From Seohaeicola zhoushanensis (GTDB taxonomy: Bacteria > Pseudomonadota > Alphaproteobacteria > Rhodobacterales > Rhodobacteraceae), in the NCBI RefSeq assembly GCF_014656415.1, contig NZ_BNCJ01000011.1, positions 62,001 to 126,000 of the forward strand: a stretch of DNA of 64,000 nt, given 5' to 3'. Positions 59,464-64,000 of this stretch are shown piece by piece. Made by a program: the position numbers and the translations under genes. How positions within the stretch are numbered: the stretch's first letter is position 1; the number at the start of each line of letters is the position of its first letter. The notes under the pieces are model-generated. The model was not told the origin of the DNA and did no database searches. It saw nothing but the letters and a program-made list of their open reading frames with translations.

Positions 59464-60616
59464 TCTGACCCCCGAGCAGAAAGAGCTCCAGCAGACCATT
59501 CACGCCTTCGCCCAGGCCGAAATCGCACCGCGGGCCGAGGAACTCGATCGCAAGGGCCAGTTCCCGGTCGAGCTGTTCCAGCGCGTTGGCGAGATGGGGG
59601 TCATGTCGATCCCCTTCCCCGAGGAACTCGGCGGCATGGGCCTCGGCGTTTTCGAGGCCGTGCTGGCTATCGAGGAACTCGCCCGCGCCGACCAATCCAT
59701 CGCCGTCTCCACGATGGTCTCGATGGCGACCGGCCTCACCGTCGCCCGCTTTGGCACCGAGGAACAGAAGCAGAAGTGGCTGCCCGAGATCATTTCGGGG
59801 CAGAAGATCTGTTCCATCGCGGGCACCGAACCCGATGCCGGCTCGGACACCGGCGGCTTTACCACCCGCGCGACGCAACTGGGCAACGGGCAATGGTCGC
59901 TGAGCGGCGAAAAGGCCTTCATCACCAATGCCGGCACGCCGATCTCGCTGTTCACGCTGATCCTGGCGATTTCCTCGCCGAAGGAGGAGGAACGCAAGAA
60001 GTTCACCCTCTTCCTCACGCCGAACGACGCGCCCGGTTACACCCGCGGCTCCGGCTACAACAAGATGGGCTGGAAAAGCACCGACACCCGCCAGCTCTAC
60101 CTCGACGACTGCCAGCTGGGCGAAGACGCGGTGGTCGGCACGCTGCACGGCGGACGGCACCTGCTGCACAAGGGCTACCAGGCCGCGCGGCTCTGGCTCT
60201 CGGCCTGTTCGCTGGGCCTGGCGCAGGCCAGCCTCGACCATGCCATCGCCTATGCCAAGGAACGCCAAGCCTTCGGCGCGCCGCTGGGCAACCGGCAGCT
60301 GATCCAGCAGTTGATCGCCCAGATGGCGCTGAAGGTCGATACCGCGCGCCTTCTCACCTATCGCGCCGCCTGGCAGGTCGACCAGGGAATCGACGACCTG
60401 GGCGCGCTGTCGATGGCCAAGCTGGGCGCCACCGAGATCGGCACCGAGGTCGCCAACATGGCGGTCCAGGTCCACGGCGGCTGGGGCTTCATGGATGACT
60501 GCCCGCCCTCGCGTTACCTGCGCGACAACCGCATTTGCACCATTGGCGACGGGTCGAGTCAGATCCAGACCATGCTGATCGCACGGGCCTGCGGGCTCGA
60601 TGTCGACTTCACCTGA
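59453..60616 (+). CDS. Acyl-CoA dehydrogenase family protein with altered catalytic-base region
   Basis: This 387-residue flavoprotein of the acyl-CoA dehydrogenase fold has the N-terminal helical domain, the FAD-binding ITNAGTPISLFTLIL segment and the middle beta domain. The C-terminal motif that in medium-chain enzymes reads IYEGT (catalytic Glu) is here ICTIGDGSSQIQ, with Asp in place of Glu. The alternative Glu position used by isovaleryl-CoA dehydrogenase appears as Ala in YQAARLWLSACSLG. Either Asp serves as base or the reaction differs. GGAAG lies just upstream, overlapping the TetR stop. It is followed by transport and ligase genes, consistent with oxidation of the imported acid. Confidence 0.88.
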   Translation: MHFDLTPEQKELQQTIHAFAQAEIAPRAEELDRKGQFPVELFQRVGEMGVMSIPFPEELGGMGLGVFEAVLAIEELARADQSIAVSTMVSMATGLTVARFGTEEQKQKWLPEIISGQKICSIAGTEPDAGSDTGGFTTRATQLGNGQWSLSGEKAFITNAGTPISLFTLILAISSPKEEERKKFTLFLTPNDAPGYTRGSGYNKMGWKSTDTRQLYLDDCQLGEDAVVGTLHGGRHLLHKGYQAARLWLSACSLGLAQASLDHAIAYAKERQAFGAPLGNRQLIQQLIAQMALKVDTARLLTYRAAWQVDQGIDDLGALSMAKLGATEIGTEVANMAVQVHGGWGFMDDCPPSRYLRDNRICTIGDGSSQIQTMLIARACGLDVDFT

Positions 60617-60656
60617 CGCGCCACCAAAAGCGCAAGGGACAAGACGGGAGGAATGA

Positions 60657-61454
60657 ATGGCCGCACCTGGCGGAGCCATAATGGAGGCACGCGCCCTCGG
60701 GCTGCGGTTTGGCGCCGTCGAGGCGCTGAAGGATGTCTCGATCCGCATCGAGGCCGGCAGCGTTCACGCCCTGATCGGGCCGAACGGCGCAGGCAAGTCG
60801 AGCCTGCTGAACTGCCTGTCGGGCTTCTACCATCCCTGGACCGGGGCGGTTCTTTTCGAGGGGCGCGACATCTCGGCCACCCGCCCGCCGGAACGTGCCC
60901 GCCTCGGCATCGCGCGCACCTTCCAGGGCATTCAGACCTACCCCTCAATGACCGCGCGCGAGAACATCCTGACCGGTTTCCACGCTCAGATGAAAGGCGG
61001 CGTCTTCTCGGGCCTGTTCCGCCCCCGCTCCGCGATCCGGCAGGAGGAGGAATTCGCCACCCGCGCCGAGGAGATCATCGACTTTCTCGAACTCGAACAG
61101 GACCGGCACCGCACCGTGGGCGACATGTCCTACGGCCTGCGCAAGCGGGTCGACCTGGGCCGCGCGCTGGCGCTCGCCCCCAAGATCCTGGTGATGGACG
61201 AACCCATGGCCGGCATGAGCCCCGAGGAAAAGGGCGATCTTGCGCGCTTCATCCTGGATATCCGTGATCACTTCGGCATCCCCGTGGTGCTGGTCGAACA
61301 TGACATGGACGTGGTGATGGACATCTCCGACCGGGTGAGCGTGCTGGAATTCGGCCATGTCATCGCAGAGGGCACCCCGACCGAAGTGCGCAGCGACGCT
61401 CGGGTCATCGCAGCCTATCTCGGCGGCGCGCCCGAGGCGGAGGCAGCCGCATGA
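60657..61454 (+). CDS. Branched-chain amino acid-type ABC transporter ATPase (LivG type)
   Basis: This 265-residue ATPase has GPNGAGKS (Walker A), a variant signature MSYGLRKR, KILVMDEPMAGMS (Walker B) and LVEHDMDVVMD (switch His). The LivG-class segment RLGIARTFQGIQTYPSMTARENIL is present, as is the C-terminal IAEGTPTEVRSDARVIAAYLG. GGGAGG lies about 5-7 bases before the start. Its stop overlaps the ligase gene by 4 bases. With the LivH-type permease downstream it belongs to a Liv-type importer completed beyond the window. Confidence 0.92.
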   Translation: MAAPGGAIMEARALGLRFGAVEALKDVSIRIEAGSVHALIGPNGAGKSSLLNCLSGFYHPWTGAVLFEGRDISATRPPERARLGIARTFQGIQTYPSMTARENILTGFHAQMKGGVFSGLFRPRSAIRQEEEFATRAEEIIDFLELEQDRHRTVGDMSYGLRKRVDLGRALALAPKILVMDEPMAGMSPEEKGDLARFILDIRDHFGIPVVLVEHDMDVVMDISDRVSVLEFGHVIAEGTPTEVRSDARVIAAYLGGAPEAEAAA

Positions 61455-63391
61455 GCCGCCGCCTGACCGCCCGCCCCGTCGCCCTGGCCCGCACCGCCAA
61501 GGGCCGCACCCTGCCGCAGATGCTGCGCGACAACGCGCGCGACATGGCCGATACCGTCGCTATCCGCTCCAAGCGGGCGGGCCTCTGGCGCGCCATCACC
61601 TGGGCCGCGCTCGACACCCGCGTCCGCCGCACCGCCGCAGGCCTCGCCGCGCTCGGGCTGGGACCGGGCCAGACACTCTGCCTGATCTCCGAGAACCGCG
61701 AAGAGGCCTGGATCACAGAGATGGCGGCCATCAGCCTCGGCGCGGTCGCGGTCAGCGTCTATCCCGACGCCTCGGCCGGCGAACTGGCCTATGTGCTGGA
61801 CCATTCCCGCGCGGTCATGGTGCTGACTGAGGACCAGGAGCAGGTCGACAAGTTGCTCGCCGCACCCGCGGCCGCGCCCGGCGTCCGCAAGATCCTTTTC
61901 GTCGAACCGCAGGGCCTCTGGCACTATGCCGATCCGCGCCTTGTCGACCTCGCCAGGGTTCCCAGTGACGACGGCCTGGACGAGATCGCCGCCCGGATCG
62001 AGGCCGGCAGGCAGTCTGACATCGCGGTCTATTGCTATACCTCCGGCACCACCGGAAAGCCGAAGGCGGCGATGCTGGACCATGCCTTCATCCTCGATAA
62101 CGCCTATCGCCTGATGGGTGCGCTCGGGATCGAGCCGTGCGGGCGCTATCTGTCGTATATCTCACCCGCCTGGGCGGCCGAGCAGTTCTTCGGCTTCGGC
62201 CTGCCGCTGCTTGCGCCCCTGGTCGTGCATTTCGCGGAAAAGCCCGAAACGGTGCAGGCCGACCTGCGCGAAATCGGGCCGGATTTCCTGATGTTCACGC
62301 CCCGCCAGTGGGAGATGCAGGCCTCTGACGTCGAGGCCCGCATGATGGACGCCGCCCCCTGGCGGCAACGGCTCTACCACTGGGGCCTCGCGCGCGGGCA
62401 TGACCGCGCGGCGGGGCGCGGCGGCATCTGGCAAAGAGCCGTGACCTGGCCGCTGGCCGACCAGCTTGTCCTCAAGGGCGTGCGCGACCTGCTCGGCCTG
62501 ACCCGCGCCAAGGCGGTACTCTCCGGCGGTTCGGGCCTCTCGGCCGAGCTCTTCGCCCGCTACCGCGCCTTCGGCGTGCCTCTGGGCAACCTCTACGGCA
62601 GTTCGGAACTCGGCCTTGTCGCCACCCACCGCAAGGGCGACATGGACCCGGAAACCATGGGCGAGCTGATGCCCTCGGACCCAACCCTCGCGCCCCCGAT
62701 CGAAGCCTGGGTGGACGAAACCGGGCAGCTGCGCCTCAAGGGCCTGGCCTTCTCGGGCTACCTCGACAACCCGCAGGCCTCGGCCGAGATGGGCGACGGC
62801 ACCCAGGGCTACGAGACCGGCGATGCCGTCCGCCTCGACGACAGCGGCGCGCTGATCTTCCTCGACCGGGCCAAGGATCTCCGCCGCCTCTCGACCGGCG
62901 CGGTCTACCCGCCGCAATTCCTCGAAAACCACCTGCGGGCGCACGCGATGGTGCGCGATGCCATCGTGATCGGCGATGCGGCACGCGACCGGGTCGTCGC
63001 GCTGGTCAATATCGACATGGAGATCGCCGGCCGCTTTGCCGAACGTCACGGCCTTGCCTTCGGCACCTTCTCGGAACTCAGCCAGCTGCCCCCGGTCCGC
63101 GCCGAGATCGCCCGCGCGGTCGCGGCGGTGAATGCCCGCGTCGACCCCGGCGCCAGAATCGCGGGCTTTGCCAACCTGCCCAAGGAACTGGACGCCGACG
63201 AGGAAGAGCTGACCCGATCACGCAAGCTGCGGCGCGGCGCGATCGAGGCAAAATACGCGGCCCTGATCGACGGGCTCTACTGCGGCGCCGACAGCGTGCC
63301 GCTCGACATCGACGTGACCTACCAGGACGGCCGCAAGAGCCGCCTCTCGGCAAGGGTCGCCATGAACCGCACCGGGGAGGCCGCGGCATGA
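61451..63391 (+). CDS. Long-chain-type acyl-CoA synthetase (AMP-forming)
   Basis: This 646-residue ANL-superfamily ligase has the phosphate loop YTSGTTGKPKAAM, the AMP-binding YGSSELGLVATH, YETGDAVRLDD, and FLDRAKDLRRLSTGAVYPPQFLE in the hinge region. The C-terminal part (ELTRSRKLRRGAI) has the basic motif before the catalytic region but lacks a clear Gly-Lys A10 motif at the end, a feature of the long-chain/LACS-like group found in Liv-type operons. It starts 4 bases inside the preceding ATPase gene and ends 4 bases inside the permease gene, so it is translationally coupled to the transporter. It likely activates the imported acid at once. Confidence 0.9.
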   Translation: MSRRLTARPVALARTAKGRTLPQMLRDNARDMADTVAIRSKRAGLWRAITWAALDTRVRRTAAGLAALGLGPGQTLCLISENREEAWITEMAAISLGAVAVSVYPDASAGELAYVLDHSRAVMVLTEDQEQVDKLLAAPAAAPGVRKILFVEPQGLWHYADPRLVDLARVPSDDGLDEIAARIEAGRQSDIAVYCYTSGTTGKPKAAMLDHAFILDNAYRLMGALGIEPCGRYLSYISPAWAAEQFFGFGLPLLAPLVVHFAEKPETVQADLREIGPDFLMFTPRQWEMQASDVEARMMDAAPWRQRLYHWGLARGHDRAAGRGGIWQRAVTWPLADQLVLKGVRDLLGLTRAKAVLSGGSGLSAELFARYRAFGVPLGNLYGSSELGLVATHRKGDMDPETMGELMPSDPTLAPPIEAWVDETGQLRLKGLAFSGYLDNPQASAEMGDGTQGYETGDAVRLDDSGALIFLDRAKDLRRLSTGAVYPPQFLENHLRAHAMVRDAIVIGDAARDRVVALVNIDMEIAGRFAERHGLAFGTFSELSQLPPVRAEIARAVAAVNARVDPGARIAGFANLPKELDADEEELTRSRKLRRGAIEAKYAALIDGLYCGADSVPLDIDVTYQDGRKSRLSARVAMNRTGEAAA

Positions 63392-64000
63392 TAAACCTGA
63401 TCCAGATCCTGATCGAAGGCGCGCTGGTGGGCCTGGTCTACGGCCTCGTCGCTATTTCCTTCGTGGTGATCTACCGTGCCTCGAAAATCATCAACCTTGC
63501 CCAGGGCGAGGTGGTGGTGGTCGGCGCCTTCCTGCTCTGGACCTTTACCGCAGGGGCCGCCGCCGCCGGTTATCCGATCCCACTGGCGCTCGGGCTGCTG
63601 CTGACCTTCGCGGGCTGCGTCGCCTTCGGCTGGACGGTCGAGCGCACCATCTTCCGCCCGCTGATCGGCCAGTCGGCCTTCACCATCTTCATGGCCGGGG
63701 TCGCGCTGCTGATTCTGCTGCGCGGTCTGACCCAGCTGATCTGGGGCGCGCAGTCGCGCTCGATGCCGGTGATCCTGCCCGAGGGGGCGCTCCAGCTCGG
63801 CCCCTTCCTGCTGAACACCCGCCTGCTGATCGGCGCGGTCTTCACCGTGGTTCTGACGATTGCCCTGCACGCCTTCTTCACCCGTTCCCGCCTGGGGCTG
63901 CGGCTTGCGGCGGTGGCCGAGGACCATACCACCGCGCATTCGCTGGGCGTCTCGGTCCGTCAGGCCATCGCGGTGGCCTGGATCCTGGGCACCATGGTCG
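63388..64000 (+). CDS. Branched-chain amino acid-type ABC permease (LivH type), 3' end outside window
   Basis: The first 204 residues of a LivH-type permease are present; the gene leaves the right edge. The N-terminus MINLIQILIEGALVGLVYGL and the diagnostic KIINLAQGEVVVVG identify the family. Several TM helices and the cytoplasmic loop SRLGLRLAAVAEDHTTAHSLGV are visible. The ATG overlaps the ligase stop by 4 bases. LivM-, binding-protein- and LivF-type genes are expected beyond the window. Confidence 0.9.
   Translation, partial: MINLIQILIEGALVGLVYGLVAISFVVIYRASKIINLAQGEVVVVGAFLLWTFTAGAAAAGYPIPLALGLLLTFAGCVAFGWTVERTIFRPLIGQSAFTIFMAGVALLILLRGLTQLIWGAQSRSMPVILPEGALQLGPFLLNTRLLIGAVFTVVLTIALHAFFTRSRLGLRLAAVAEDHTTAHSLGVSVRQAIAVAWILGTMV

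Overview
This window is GC-rich chromosomal DNA from an alphaproteobacterium, most likely a member of the Rhodobacterales (Rhodobacter/Paracoccus/Roseobacter relatives). That placement is an inference from base composition, the crowding of ABC importers, the moaA-waaA-glycosyltransferase order, a DUF3422 protein, a TsuA-like YeeE protein, and an iorAB pair with a Tat signal. I see no rRNA, tRNA, CRISPR, phage or insertion-sequence genes. No stretch over 300 bases lacks a gene.

Layout. 1-6366: housekeeping genes (RsmB-type rRNA methyltransferase cut by the window edge, guaB, an AlkD-like HEAT protein, moaA, waaA, a core-LPS-type glycosyltransferase). 6422-17164: a dipeptide/oligopeptide importer split over two divergent units. 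One carries a fused two-domain ATPase, an ArgE-like deacetylase and three tandem M20 amidohydrolases; the other carries the binding protein and two permeases. 17426-21896: a TsuA-like sulfur-compound transporter, a DUF3422 membrane protein and an 8-TM hybrid histidine kinase. 22169-25559: a TetR regulator divergent from a two-subunit molybdenum hydroxylase. 25672-33896: a flavodoxin-type HemG-like protein, a class I glutamine amidotransferase-like hydrolase, a GlcG-like protein with malate synthase G, a small membrane protein, aminopeptidase N, an SDR and a small membrane protein. 33990-44331: a hydratase, two amidases, RidA, a second Dpp-type importer and an Asp/Glu-racemase-family protein lacking both catalytic cysteines. 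44431-56004: an amide-uptake locus. 56022-64000: a class III cyclase with TPR repeats, two TetR regulators, and an operon of acyl-CoA dehydrogenase, Liv-type ABC genes and an acyl-CoA ligase that runs off the end.

The most interesting region is 44431-56004. On one strand lie an AmiC-like sensor without a signal peptide, a flotillin/SPFH protein, a complete urea/short-chain-amide-type ABC importer, and an acyl-CoA synthetase. The last ATPase of the importer is fused in frame, through a Pro/Ala-rich linker, to a full amidase. A divergent MarR gene starts from a promoter overlapping a motif that recurs as a large dyad in front of the flotillin gene. The predicted flow is amide sensing, import, hydrolysis by an enzyme tethered to the transporter ATPase, and activation of the released acid to its CoA ester.

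Overall the window holds four ABC importers and seven amide- or peptide-bond hydrolases of the amidase-signature and M20 families, so its accessory content is biased toward scavenging amides, peptides and carboxylic acids. All three binding-protein genes in the window are followed by a GC-rich hairpin before the next transporter gene, which suggests shared post-transcriptional control.
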